Assembly (NCBI RefSeq): GCF_023515995.1
Contig: NZ_CP097321.1
Coordinates: 62,001-126,000 of the forward strand
DNA length: 64,000 nt
Direction of reading: 5' to 3'
DNA from: Candidatus Mycobacterium methanotrophicum
GTDB lineage: Bacteria; Actinomycetota; Actinomycetes; Mycobacteriales; Mycobacteriaceae
Within the stretch, counting starts at the first letter, position 1. The number at the start of each line of letters is the position of its first letter. The translations under genes were made by a program, and so were the position numbers. Below, piece after piece: positions 1 to 7,976 of the stretch. Under the pieces are notes generated by a model, which was given only the letters and a program-made list of their open reading frames with translations, was not told where the DNA came from and searched no databases.

Positions 1-73
1 ACGATTATCTGGAGGAGAAGGAGAGCAAATACGGCTTGACCTGCAGGTACGCTGTCATGGTCATGTCCACGAC

Positions 74-144
74 GGGGTCATAGTTCAACGGTAGAACGGG
101 GCCTTTGCAAGGCTCAGATCGGGGTTCGATTCCCCGTGACTCCA
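74..144 (+). tRNA. tRNA-Ala (anticodon TGC)
   Basis: A full cloverleaf folds here. The acceptor stem is 74-80 with 137-143 and A144 is the discriminator. The D stem is 83-86/94-97. The anticodon stem is 99-103/111-115, with loop 104-110 holding TGC at 106-108. The T stem is 120-124/132-136. The third acceptor pair is G76:T141, the classic alanine identity element. CCA is not encoded. The D arm is short and resembles that of tRNA-Gly, so this may be an accessory copy rather than the housekeeping tRNA-Ala. Confidence 0.85.
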
Positions 145-308
145 CAATTCGCCACGCGTCGTGAGGACGGCCTGTGGATAACTCGTGCGCGCGGCCGGAA
201 AACCAGCTAATGTCGAACGCATGTTCGATAGAACTCGGGCGAAATTTGCTCCGGGACACTCCGCCCCATATCCCCCACTGGCGCCTTATTGTTACTAGCG
301 TGACGGTC

Positions 309-1484
309 ATGGCCGACGTGCTGACATTGCCGAACAATTCTGGAGGATCGCTCGTCGCGGCAGAGTTCTTTGCCGGGATCGGGCTGGTCCGCATCGGACT
401 CGAACGGGCAGGTTTCCGAGTCGCGTGGTCCAACGACATCGAGCCGACTAAACAGGCTATGTACGACAACAACTTTCGCAACGCCCTCGATCACCACAGG
501 TATGCATTGGGCGATATTGCGAACGTGCGGGCAGCCGAACTGCCCTCAGATTTGGCATTGGCTTGGGCTTCGTTTCCGTGCATCGATCTTTCTCTTGCGG
601 GCCGTCGTGAAGGGCTGGGTGGGGAGCATTCCGCAACATTCTGGCACTTCACGCGAATCTTGGACGACCTCGGCACGCGGCGACCACCCGTTGTAGCGCT
701 GGAGAATGTAGCGGGACTGGCTACTTCCCGGGGTGGGGCTGATCTTGCGGCCGCAATCGGCGAGCTGAATAGGCTAGGTTACTCTGTCGACTTGCTGGCC
801 ATCGACGCTCGCCGGTTCGTCCCCCAGTCTCGACCACGCCTGTTTGTAATCGGAGCGCAAGATCCTCCCCAGCATGCGCAGCAACGCCATCCGTTTCGGC
901 CGAAGTGGCTTCGCGCCGCGTTTGACAATAGTTCGCTGAGGACCCATCAGGCGGCGCTCCCGCCGGTTCCGGCACCGATGACGAAGGGATTGCGGGGCGT
1001 TATCGAGCAGATCGGCGCCGACGATGCGCGATGGTGGGATGACGAGCGTGTCGCAGCCTTCGCGGGTTCGTTGTCTCCGTTGCAGCACGAGCGTCTAGAC
1101 ATGTTGCGACGCAAGCAGTCTACGGCCTACCGGACGGCCTATCGGCGCACCCGCCACGGGGTGGCGGTGTGGGAGGTACGCTCTGACGATATCGCTGGAT
1201 GTCTGCGAACTGCTCGCGGGGGTTCGTCACGGCAAGCCTTGGTCGAGGTCGGACGAGGGCAGGTTCGAGCACGCTGGATGACACCAGCGGAATATGCTCG
1301 GCTCATGGGGGCAGACGGCTACAAACTCGACGGATTGCGAACCAACCAGGCGCTGTTCGGGTTCGGCGACGCCGTGTGCGTGCCGGTAGTCGAATGGCTC
1401 GCGGCGAATTACCTTGTGCCGCTTGTCGACGGTGCCCTAAGGCCAGTTGAACGCCGCGCCGATCAGTTGGCGGTAAATGGCTGA
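309..1484 (+). CDS. DNA (cytosine-5-)-methyltransferase
   Basis: A C5 cytosine DNA methyltransferase of a type II restriction-modification system, moving methyl groups from S-adenosylmethionine to cytosine. The SAM-binding motif FAGIG is at about residue 21, the catalytic Pro-Cys (FPCIDLS) near residue 90 and the ENV motif (LENVAG) near residue 132. The C-terminal part ends with the usual SAM-pocket region (ALFGFGDAV). The open frame extends upstream to 174. ATG 309 or GTG 300 is a better start because the conserved fold begins just after it. The last 8 bases overlap the restriction enzyme gene, so the two are translationally coupled. Length (391 aa) is normal for the family. Confidence 0.93.
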   Translation: MADVLTLPNNSGGSLVAAEFFAGIGLVRIGLERAGFRVAWSNDIEPTKQAMYDNNFRNALDHHRYALGDIANVRAAELPSDLALAWASFPCIDLSLAGRREGLGGEHSATFWHFTRILDDLGTRRPPVVALENVAGLATSRGGADLAAAIGELNRLGYSVDLLAIDARRFVPQSRPRLFVIGAQDPPQHAQQRHPFRPKWLRAAFDNSSLRTHQAALPPVPAPMTKGLRGVIEQIGADDARWWDDERVAAFAGSLSPLQHERLDMLRRKQSTAYRTAYRRTRHGVAVWEVRSDDIAGCLRTARGGSSRQALVEVGRGQVRARWMTPAEYARLMGADGYKLDGLRTNQALFGFGDAVCVPVVEWLAANYLVPLVDGALRPVERRADQLAVNG

Positions 1485-2299
1485 CGTGGCGAACCGGCGT
1501 CAAGGTACGCGACCGCCAACGCGCGGACTTCCAGCGCTCCAGGTCCGCGAGTTTCGCCGCCGCTTAGCCGAGGCGTTCAACCAAACTGACGCGCAGGGGC
1601 GAGTTTGGGCGAACGCGAAGTGGGGCATCTACGCCTTTTACGATTACGATGCAGAGCCCATCTATGTTGGACAGACCAACGAATCGCTGCGGACGCGGGT
1701 GCGGCGGCATCTGACCAACCAGCGGACCGATGCCGTCGCGATGCGCATCCTGGACGTTTTCGAAGTTGCCAAACTCGAGTTGTGGCCGTTGTGGGATCTC
1801 GAGTCCGAGCAGAGGAACGATCCGGACGCCAAGGCCCTCCTGAACGCGGCTGAATACTCGGCATACCTGCAGGCGATAGCGAAGAGCCGTTTCAAGGCGA
1901 TCCTCAACGAGAATCCCGCCTCTTTCAGACCCAGTCGAGCTGCCCGACTCGATCACCTTCGACCTGATCACATCGGAAGCGCGCCGTGAGCGAGGGCACC
2001 CCGATGTGAGGATCGCCCGGCGCGCAGAAACAATCGCACGCCTGGCCGCTGTCGCGCACGAGCGCGGCGAGGTGTCGGCAGGCCTCCGCCGAGTGTTGGT
2101 GATCCAGGCGGTCCGGCTGACCTACTTGGCCGCCGCCAGATTCGCCCACACGGCGGGACGCCCCGATCCCGACCCCGCTTCGATCGACGTCGAAGGCCTC
2201 GTTGGCACTGTTCTCTACGAGCACGACATCGATCGCGACCAAACAGATTCCGACGCGGAGGACCTCCCGGAAGACCACCAGAGCGTCGAAGAAGATTGA
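1477..2299 (+). pseudogene. GIY-YIG (Eco29kI-type) restriction endonuclease, frameshifted
   Basis: The restriction partner of the methyltransferase. The first frame (1477-1989) encodes a GIY-YIG nuclease: WGIYAFYDYD at residues 49-58, IYVGQTNE at about 62-69 and the R..RRHL motif at about 75-79, matching the Eco29kI family. Family members continue with a conserved C-terminal part. Here that part is in the +1 frame: from about 1910 the second frame reads RIPPLSDPVELPDSITFD and then HPDVRIARRAETIARLA, and stays open to 2299. The likely shift is at 1905-1912. Either the enzyme is inactivated, leaving a protective methyltransferase alone, or the assembly has an indel here. Confidence 0.75.
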
Positions 2300-2327
2300 C
2301 GGCCCGAGAACGAAGCCGACCAGTGGC

Positions 2328-2603
2328 TCAGACTGGCCGCCGCCGTCCCCGCTTGTACTCCCGTGATTTCGCGTTGTGGGCCCCGCGGCACATGTCGCAC
2401 CGACAGCCGGAGTCATAGGCCGACGCAGAGCCATGCTGACCGACGATGCGGCCTTGAGCGCGGACGCGCTGCATGTACTTCGCGTGATTGACGCGGTTAG
2501 CTTCCGTGCAACGGCCGCACCGACACCGATGATTCTGATAACCGTTGGCAGTGCCGTGACGCGGATCGTCGGGCTCAAGACCCGTGCTGCGTCGAATTCC
2601 CAC
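2328..2603 (-). CDS. Small Cys/His-rich protein with two repeated putative zinc motifs
   Basis: About 91 aa from a GTG at 2603; the frame also extends upstream to a TTG at 2669, which would overlap vsr. It contains two copies of one motif: HGTANGYQNHRCRCGRC and HGSASAYDSGCRCDMCRG, each followed by a basic helix with a tyrosine (HAKYMQRVR; KSREYKRGRR). The spacing suggests two small zinc-binding modules. Similar short proteins occur in actinobacteria and their phages, with no known function. It sits between the restriction gene and vsr on the opposite strand. The repeated motif makes coding likely; the function is unknown. Confidence 0.6.
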   Translation of the reverse strand: MGIRRSTGLEPDDPRHGTANGYQNHRCRCGRCTEANRVNHAKYMQRVRAQGRIVGQHGSASAYDSGCRCDMCRGAHNAKSREYKRGRRRPV

Positions 2604-2638
2604 TTGATTGATGCTATGGCGCCAACAGGCCGAGTACG

Positions 2639-3070
2639 GTGTGCGACATGGTGAGCGAGTCGTGGGCAACCACGCCTGCGGTCAGACGCTCGATGCGCTC
2701 GAACCGCAGTCGCGACACCCGTCCCGAGCTCGCGCTGCGCAGGCTCCTTTTCGCCGAGGGACTCCGCTACCGCGTAGCAGCTCGGCCCCTGCCCAGGCTC
2801 AAGCGCACGGTCGATATCGTCTTTCGGCCTAGCCGGGTCGCAGTGGAGATGCGTGGGTGCTTCTGGCATGGCTGCCCGCAGCACTTTCGCGCGCCCGCCA
2901 GCAACAAGGAGTACTGGACAGCGAAAATCGCCCGCAATAAGGGACGGGACCTGGCGACCGAACAAGCCTTGCGGGACGCGGGGTGGCTCCTAGTCGTCGT
3001 GTGGGAGCACGACAACCTAAGGGAGGCCGCACGTGAAATCGCGTCTGCCGTCGCCCGCCGCCGGCGATAG
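2639..3070 (+). CDS. vsr: Very short patch repair endonuclease (Vsr)
   Basis: Vsr nicks DNA beside T:G mismatches that arise when 5-methylcytosine deaminates, and is commonly encoded beside C5 methyltransferases. Visible family features are the N-terminal RSNRSRDTRPELALRRLLF, the core RTVDIVFRPSRVAVEMRGCFWHGC with the catalytic Asp and zinc-binding Cys/His residues, and YWTAKIARNKGRD. The length (143 aa) is usual. Start is GTG 2639 or ATG 2648. It belongs functionally with the methyltransferase at 309-1484, with the broken restriction gene between them. Confidence 0.92.
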   Translation: MCDMVSESWATTPAVRRSMRSNRSRDTRPELALRRLLFAEGLRYRVAARPLPRLKRTVDIVFRPSRVAVEMRGCFWHGCPQHFRAPASNKEYWTAKIARNKGRDLATEQALRDAGWLLVVVWEHDNLREAAREIASAVARRRR

Positions 3071-3339
3071 GTCGGGGCTTCGTTGTGGTGCCGACAGGGC
3101 GGCACGGTGATCAAGTCCTTAGTAGGCGACGGTCCTCCCTCTGCGGGGCCTTCCTCTGCCGGGATCTTCACGCGCGGGGGACGAGCAAATCACCCGAATT
3201 TCCGACGATGAGGCCCCGGCGCACTTCGTAATAAACCGAAACAGGTACAACGCCGATGAGGACAGACGTGGACTCAGTGACGCTCGCTGACCCCGGCCTG
3301 TCGTGGAACAACTGAAGATAATCCGACCACGACAGTCAA

Positions 3340-3621
3340 TCAGCCTGGATGACAGCCATTGTCGTGTACATGAGGGACAGCCTCGGGGCACCTGAAGATA
3401 ACGGGGTGATGGCCGCCGGCGTAGGCGAGGAAGAACGTGTGATTGCAGGTCGCGCCGTTCAGTACGGTGCGAGTCCTCTCGCATACGCTGCACAGTCCCG
3501 ATCCGGCGACGGGGCCGCGGCAGACATCGCAGATGCCGGGGCCGGGCCCGGCGATGGTCCGGAAGTAGGCGACGCGGCCGAGTGCAAGGCGGATGTTGGC
3601 TTGCAGCGGAGAATCGCTCAC
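3340..3621 (-). pseudogene. ComF/phosphoribosyltransferase-like protein, C-terminally truncated
   Basis: A 93-aa frame starting at a GTG that overlaps the dprA stop (TTGGTGAGC), so it is translationally coupled to dprA. It begins VSDSPLQANIRLALGRVAYF and then has a zinc-ribbon-like segment, CDVCRGPVAGSGLCSVC, followed by the start of a phosphoribosyltransferase-like domain (FFLAYAGGHHP). Intact members of this actinobacterial family are about 250 aa and often sit beside dprA. After HHP the frame runs into unrelated sequence and stops, and no other frame restores the domain. Probably a decayed partner. Confidence 0.6.
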
Positions 3622-4532
3622 CAATCGGTGCCGGCTGGTACTGGCGCCAGGTGAGCGCGCAGGGACTCCTCTGCTGCGGCAAGCTGCTCTAGCTGGGCGA
3701 TTGCCTGCCCCGCAGTGTCCACGACGAACACGTCTGGACGGTCGACGAGGTCGCGGCCCCATGTGGTGGTTTCGGCGACGCTGCTGTGCAGCACGAGGCG
3801 TCTGCCATGCGCGACAGCCTCGAGGGCCTGGTGCTTGGTGCCGGATTGTTCACTGGCCTCAACGATGACTGTGGCCTGCGCGTACGCGCTCATTGTCTTG
3901 TTACGTGCGGGGAACGCCCATCGTGCTCCTGGGAAGCCCGGCAGGAACTGGGTTAACACGAGGCCGTGTTCGGCGATCGCCGCCTGCAGCTGCGCATTCG
4001 AAACCGGGTACGTGCGGTCGATACCGGTGCCGATGACGGCGACCACGCGGCCACCCAGCGCGAGCGCCGCGGTCATCGCCGCGGTGTCGATGCCTTCGGC
4101 GAGGCCGGAGACGACGGTGACGTCGTGGTCGACGAGACCGGTCGCGACACTGCGAGCGAAGCCCAGGCTGGTCGGCGACGCTTTTCGGGAACCGACAATC
4201 GCGACGGCGGGGTCATCGGCGATGAGTTTTCCCTGTGCAATCAGCAGTGCGGGTGGGCGGCGGGCCGCTCGGACGTTTTCCGGAAAATCTGGGTCCAAGA
4301 CGGTGAGTACTTTCCAGCCACGCGCCTGCCACTGCTCGATGTCGCGTGCGGCGCTGTTGCGGTCCGGATCCCTGCCCGGCACAGGAAGCAGGGTCGCATC
4401 GGCGTACTCGCCCCACGTCAGCTCCGCAGATCCGCTGTCGAGGAGCATTTCGCCGAGGTCTGAAAGCCTCACCTGCTTGGGCGGCGTACGCATTAAGGCC
4501 ACGACGGTGGCGGCCGTCGAGTACTCCATCAT
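3618..4532 (-). CDS. DprA-like (DNA-processing protein A, SLOG/Rossmann fold)
   Basis: A 304-aa DprA/Smf-family protein. The DprA Rossmann core is clear: AVAIVGSRKASP at residues 109-120 and VVSGLAEGIDTAA at 140-152, followed by GTGIDRTYP and RNKTMSAYAQATVIVEA. DprA proteins bind single-stranded DNA and load RecA. Copies paired with a phosphoribosyltransferase-like gene are also frequent on actinobacterial mobile elements, where the role is unclear. The start is ATG 4532 (or 4529) because AAGGGAGG lies 8-9 bases upstream. It reads away from the restriction-modification genes. Confidence 0.88.
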   Translation of the reverse strand: MMEYSTAATVVALMRTPPKQVRLSDLGEMLLDSGSAELTWGEYADATLLPVPGRDPDRNSAARDIEQWQARGWKVLTVLDPDFPENVRAARRPPALLIAQGKLIADDPAVAIVGSRKASPTSLGFARSVATGLVDHDVTVVSGLAEGIDTAAMTAALALGGRVVAVIGTGIDRTYPVSNAQLQAAIAEHGLVLTQFLPGFPGARWAFPARNKTMSAYAQATVIVEASEQSGTKHQALEAVAHGRRLVLHSSVAETTTWGRDLVDRPDVFVVDTAGQAIAQLEQLAAAEESLRAHLAPVPAGTDW

Positions 4533-4855
4533 CGAGGCCACCTCCCTTGAAAGTGCTGTCGTGATCAACCGTAGCGCCGCCGCAAACACGCAGCGTAAAA
4601 CGGCGCACCGACACGCGCAGCTGGCCTTGTGAAGCCACCTCGGCCCGGCGAGAGAGTAGGTCTACCCCTGAAATATTTCACGGCTATAACTACACCCCCA
4701 TCCTTCTGAACTGCGGAAACGTCTGCGACAGACCGGACATCCAGGTATCGGGCTCCGCGGTGTGGATCGGTGTCAGCGATGACTCCACGGGTCTAGGCAT
4801 CGGACGGCTTTAGTCGTCAGAGAAGTCACCATTAGTCCGAGCCGGGGGCCCGCAA
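4533..4855. other. Intergenic stretch with no recognised gene
   Basis: 323 bases upstream of dprA. It contains the dprA ribosome binding site at 4541-4548. I see no convincing reading frame, RNA or repeat in the rest. Confidence 0.5.
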
Positions 4856-5119
4856 TTAGTCGCGTGGGTTCGCTTTGCGGTCGCGCGGAAGCACACATTC
4901 CTGCCGGGCCGCTAACGCCGCCGCCACGTCATCCGCCAGCACGAATGCATCGGCTGGCAGCTGATTCACCGTCTGCTGCACGATGAACGTCCCTGGCTTG
5001 CCCTCAGTCGCGACGCAGGGCCTGTCCATCGCCAACCGCACGCCGGTGGGTAGCAGCCAAAGCCGAGGGCGAAAATGCCGGGCCTGCGCATCATCGGCGT
5101 CAGAAATCAACTCGTCCAT
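4856..5119 (-). CDS. Hypothetical protein
   Basis: An 87-aa frame starting at ATG 5119 (MDELISDADDAQARHFRPRL). The later part (FIVQQTVNQLPADAFVLADDVAAAL) looks like folded, alternating-hydrophobic sequence. It overlaps the end of the upstream frame (5107-5391) on the same strand, which suggests a small two-gene operon. No family recognised. Confidence 0.5.
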   Translation of the reverse strand: MDELISDADDAQARHFRPRLWLLPTGVRLAMDRPCVATEGKPGTFIVQQTVNQLPADAFVLADDVAAALAARQECVLPRDRKANPRD

Positions 5120-5391
5120 GCGGGCAATTCTCCTCCGTGGCCTTCCTCGGGATGTTGGTGTGTTGCGGTGGGTTCTGGCCTGTTGGTGATGCCGATTGTG
5201 GCATGGGGGTATGACAGTCGACAGGTTTCGCGCCCGGCGCCGGCAGGGGCGCGGCCGGTGGCGTTTCGGCTCGTCGGGACAGTGCGAGGACCTCGGTGGA
5301 TCCAGATGCTCCACTCCTCATCCCAATATTGGAAATCAGGGCACGCACCGTCACAGAGTAAGCCGTGAGTTTCGGTCGTCATGTCGCTCAT
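5107..5391 (-). CDS. Hypothetical protein
   Basis: A 94-aa frame beginning MSDMTTETHGLLCDGACPDF, with an early CxxxC pair and two tryptophans in YWDEEWSIWIH. The second half is rich in Pro, Arg and Thr and looks disordered. Its end overlaps the start of the next gene by 13 bases. No family recognised. The N-terminal half is the more convincing part. Confidence 0.4.
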   Translation of the reverse strand: MSDMTTETHGLLCDGACPDFQYWDEEWSIWIHRGPRTVPTSRNATGRAPAGAGRETCRLSYPHATIGITNRPEPTATHQHPEEGHGGELPAWTS

Positions 5392-5571
5392 TTCGTTGAC
5401 TCGTACTTAATCCGGGCATCGGGCCGATTCATCGCCGCGCCAACCGCTCACACATCGAATCCTCCTGCGCTGCTTATTTTTACTGGGCACTGCTGTCGGA
5501 ATGTGAGCCGCAGAGCCAGTAGGGCTGAGGCCACGGCTTGCGCCGGCGATGATCGACGTGCGGGAGAACGA

Positions 5572-5871
5572 TTACCGTTCCCGGCTGACCACACACAACG
5601 CACGGATGGTCGGGGTCACCCGGCTGAAATCGGCTGCGCGCGTCGATAACCCGGCAATCTTCGGTCCCACTGCCCGCAGCAGGCCGCGTAGCCCGATTCC
5701 GCCGCCGAAGGTGGTCGACCATTGATCGGCGTCTTTGTCGTATGTGCCGTGCTGTTCAGGATCGTCGAGCACCCAGTCGAGGGTTTCGTCGATCTGCGTT
5801 CGCACCTCAGGCGCCAACGAGCGGTACTGGCTCAGCGGAACGTCGCTCCACACGAGCTCGTAGCGCGCCAT
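5572..5871 (-). CDS. Putative toxin partner of a DUF6247-like protein
   Basis: A 99-aa protein starting MARYELVWSDVPLSQYRSL at ATG 5871, which shares one base with the stop of the upstream gene (TGATG). The start resembles RelE/ParE-type toxins: a beta strand, then helices (QIDETLDWVLDDPEQH). A second, truncated copy starting MARYTAVWLEIARRQYESF lies at 15901-15990, again directly after a DUF6247-like gene. The repeated linkage supports a two-gene unit. The C-terminal part (from GLRGLL) is less typical and may be altered. Toxin activity is inferred only from context and fold. Confidence 0.55.
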   Translation of the reverse strand: MARYELVWSDVPLSQYRSLAPEVRTQIDETLDWVLDDPEQHGTYDKDADQWSTTFGGGIGLRGLLRAVGPKIAGLSTRAADFSRVTPTIRALCVVSRER

Positions 5872-6170
5872 CAGAGCCTGGTCCAGTTCCCTTCGTGGTC
5901 TCTGGTCGATAGCCCGATGTAGTCGCCGGCGCGGAATCGAGCCACGGCGCCACGTTCGTGGCCTGTTGGTGGGTGCAGTCGCGTATAGGCGATCGGCCAC
6001 CATTTGTCGATCACCGCTTGTACTCGGCTGAGATCGAAATTGTCATCGGCTTCGGCAAGGGCGATGCGGAACTCTGCCTCGAATTCCGCACACTGCTCGG
6101 GAGCCGTACGGGCCAGCACAGCGTGGATGGAGGGGCCCGTGCGTTCTACTCCGATCGATGTCGACGACAT
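5871..6170 (-). CDS. DUF6247-like protein, probable antitoxin of a two-gene unit
   Basis: A 99-aa protein with the pattern I associate with DUF6247: AEFEAEFRIALAEADDNFDL, a helix ending in DKWWPIAYTR, then a basic patch and RFRAGDYIGL. The start is ATG 6170. The downstream toxin-like gene overlaps its stop by one base, so expression is coupled. A decayed homologue with the same order lies at 15679-15990. The gene order (small acidic protein first, toxin-like second) fits an antitoxin, but this is inference. Confidence 0.6.
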   Translation of the reverse strand: MSSTSIGVERTGPSIHAVLARTAPEQCAEFEAEFRIALAEADDNFDLSRVQAVIDKWWPIAYTRLHPPTGHERGAVARFRAGDYIGLSTRDHEGNWTRL

Positions 6171-6669
6171 AGTTTCGAGTGTCGCACGATGACGCTCTGT
6201 GGTCGTGCCGCCGGGCCGCTTTCCCACCCGCGGAAGGCGTTCACCGCTATGCCAAGGCGGCGACGAGGATCTACTGGATCTACTGACGTTTCCGTGGGTG
6301 GCTTTCGAGGCCCGGACAGGCTTGTTCTCTGGGCCGCGCCAGTGGCCAGGGCAGGTCTGTGACCTGCCCTTTCGCCTGCCGGGAGGGCGCATAGAGGCTC
6401 GCGGGTCAAGGGTGGCCAAAGGCCATCGCGAAGCGACGCGCAGCGCCCTTGACGCGTGAGGGGTGCGTCCGTAGCAGGCGCGGCCCAGATCCGCGTTCAC
6501 CCAACCGAACCCGTGACCAGCGCTCCGTCGGGCACCCACGGAAACAGCAGAAGAGCCGGCGACGATGCGGTCGGCCAGCACGTCCATCCAGAGATCCCGC
6601 GGGGAATCCTGCTCGCCGTCGTCGTCCTGATCTGAGAAGATCTACGTCCTGCGAATTGAACCGGCGCCA
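6171..6669. other. About 500 bases without a recognisable gene
   Basis: Open frames occur on both strands, but all are short and Arg/Pro-rich, as expected by chance in GC-rich DNA. It should include the promoter for the DUF6247-like gene at its left end. Nothing else identified. Confidence 0.45.
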
Positions 6670-7221
6670 TCACTGTGACGCCCCGACGACTGTGTGCGTC
6701 CGCCTCTCGATCGCAGTTCGGACTGCTGCCACGCTTGCGTCCACATCGAAATCGCTCGTGTCGATGGCGTGGTGTGCGTATGGGGCCAGGTCGGTGAATT
6801 GGTCCCAGAGTTCGAGGATTGGGCCTTTGTCGACGAGCGCCCCTGGTGCGGTCCGCTGCTGGGCACGGACAAGGGCGGTTTGCCGATCAGGCCGCAACAC
6901 AACGTAGTGGAGGGTGACTGCGGGACAGCGACGGTTGCACTTCCGATAGTGGTGCAGCATCCAAGGTCCGACGACCCCGTCAACAATTGTCGTGTAACCA
7001 CCGGCCGCGAAACCGAAGGCTGCGCTGGCTGCGACCGCGACCGCGGTCTGATTCTGGGAATCAGCCTCTGGGAGGTACGGCGCGATTGCTCCTGAGACGA
7101 TGGCTCGCCAGAAGTCGTCAGTGTGCAGGTGTACTGCGAGTGGATACTGCTTGGCGAGTGGGCGCGCGATGGTGGTCTTCCCAGCCCCGGGTGGTCCCGA
7201 GAGAATGATGACGTCGGTCAC
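6670..7221 (-). CDS. P-loop kinase / zeta-toxin-like ATPase
   Basis: A 183-aa protein beginning with a Walker A motif, MTDVIILSGPPGAGKTTIA (GPPGAGKTT at residues 9-17). LHTDDFWR follows, where zeta toxins and small-molecule kinases place a substrate-binding Asp, and then TTIVDGVVGPW as a Walker B-like strand. The size fits the AAA_33/chloramphenicol phosphotransferase/zeta group of nucleotide-dependent kinases. The substrate cannot be predicted. It lies alone between two toxin-antitoxin-like pairs; no obvious epsilon-type antitoxin is adjacent. Confidence 0.8.
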   Translation of the reverse strand: MTDVIILSGPPGAGKTTIARPLAKQYPLAVHLHTDDFWRAIVSGAIAPYLPEADSQNQTAVAVAASAAFGFAAGGYTTIVDGVVGPWMLHHYRKCNRRCPAVTLHYVVLRPDRQTALVRAQQRTAPGALVDKGPILELWDQFTDLAPYAHHAIDTSDFDVDASVAAVRTAIERRTHTVVGASQ

Positions 7222-7315
7222 TGCGGACTGCCATTCCTGCGCTGATGCAGCTCGTAGAAGCGGGGCTCAGCGCCGAGCTGTTCTGATTCTTCCTGTTGGG
7301 TAGGACATTTCGTGT

Positions 7316-7579
7316 TCACGAGTGGGGAAAGATGGCTTCGATGCGCGGGCCGTCTGTGGACCAGAAGATCTTGTAGGGCGGATGGCCAACGACTGGGAGC
7401 CGCATCCTGATGCCGGCGTCTGTGGTGATCGCGGTCGAGAGAGATTGCGCGTAGCCGGGAAGTCGGAAGATGAGTTCGATGGCGTCGAGAACACTGTTGT
7501 ACAGATCGATGTCTGGGCTATTTTCCAAGCCATCAAGCTGTTGATCTGCGACTTCAGAATAGTCACGTTCGACACTCAC
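7316..7579 (-). CDS. RelE/ParE-like toxin
   Basis: An 87-aa protein (MSVERDYSEVADQQLDGL...) with a helical first half and a beta-rich C-terminal half (IRMRLPVVGHPPYKIFWSTDGPR) typical of RelE/ParE folds. It overlaps the upstream antitoxin gene by 4 bases (ATGA). A related pair with the same order is at 18202-18722. The target is probably ribosome-bound mRNA or gyrase, as known for the superfamily; which one cannot be told. Confidence 0.65.
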   Translation of the reverse strand: MSVERDYSEVADQQLDGLENSPDIDLYNSVLDAIELIFRLPGYAQSLSTAITTDAGIRMRLPVVGHPPYKIFWSTDGPRIEAIFPHS

Positions 7580-7827
7580 GCCTTGCGGGCCCGATTCTTG
7601 CGAACGGTCGGCGAGGCGGCGGCTCGGGCCAAGAGGTCGCGGAGGGTCGGGTCGGTGTCGTACTCTCGCTGCGCATCTGTCACGAGTTGCGCGGGTTGCA
7701 AAAGTACGCTGCCATCAGGGTTCTCTCTCATCAGAAATCGCTGATTAGGCCGCCCAGGAAGGACGGCGCGGCTGCGGTTGTCGGTTTCCACGAACGCATG
7801 TTCTGTCACTCGTTCATCATTGCCCAT
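7576..7827 (-). CDS. AbrB/MazE-like antitoxin
   Basis: The 83-aa protein from ATG 7827 (MGNDERVTEHAFVETDNRSRAV) has a short swapped-hairpin-like segment (TDNRSRAVLPGRPNQRFLMR) followed by GSVLLQPAQLVTDAQREYDTD and a basic tail. The segment VLLQPAQLVTDAQ parallels LVLEPAVVMSAAQ in the antitoxin at 18486-18722, so the two are related. It is first in a two-gene operon with ATGA overlap. Such antitoxins normally autoregulate their promoter. Confidence 0.6.
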   Translation of the reverse strand: MGNDERVTEHAFVETDNRSRAVLPGRPNQRFLMRENPDGSVLLQPAQLVTDAQREYDTDPTLRDLLARAAASPTVRKNRARKA

Positions 7828-7976
7828 CTTCCCACAATGGGCAAGCTGTTGACGGCAACGCCAACGCCTGGGTTTGATCAGACATCTCACGCGATAAAGA
7901 CTCGCCGTATAATCGGCTGACATTGGACCTGGGGACTCAAACTGCGCCGACAGCTCCGCACTGGTCAGAGGACCTC

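Noticed and set aside
5-481. 158-aa minus-strand open frame across the tRNA
   Set aside because: It runs through the tRNA gene and antisense to the methyltransferase start, with no recognisable domain.
1925-2965. 346-aa minus-strand open frame
   Set aside because: It is antisense to the restriction enzyme C-terminus and vsr, and its sequence is Arg/Gly/Val-rich noise from GC-rich DNA.
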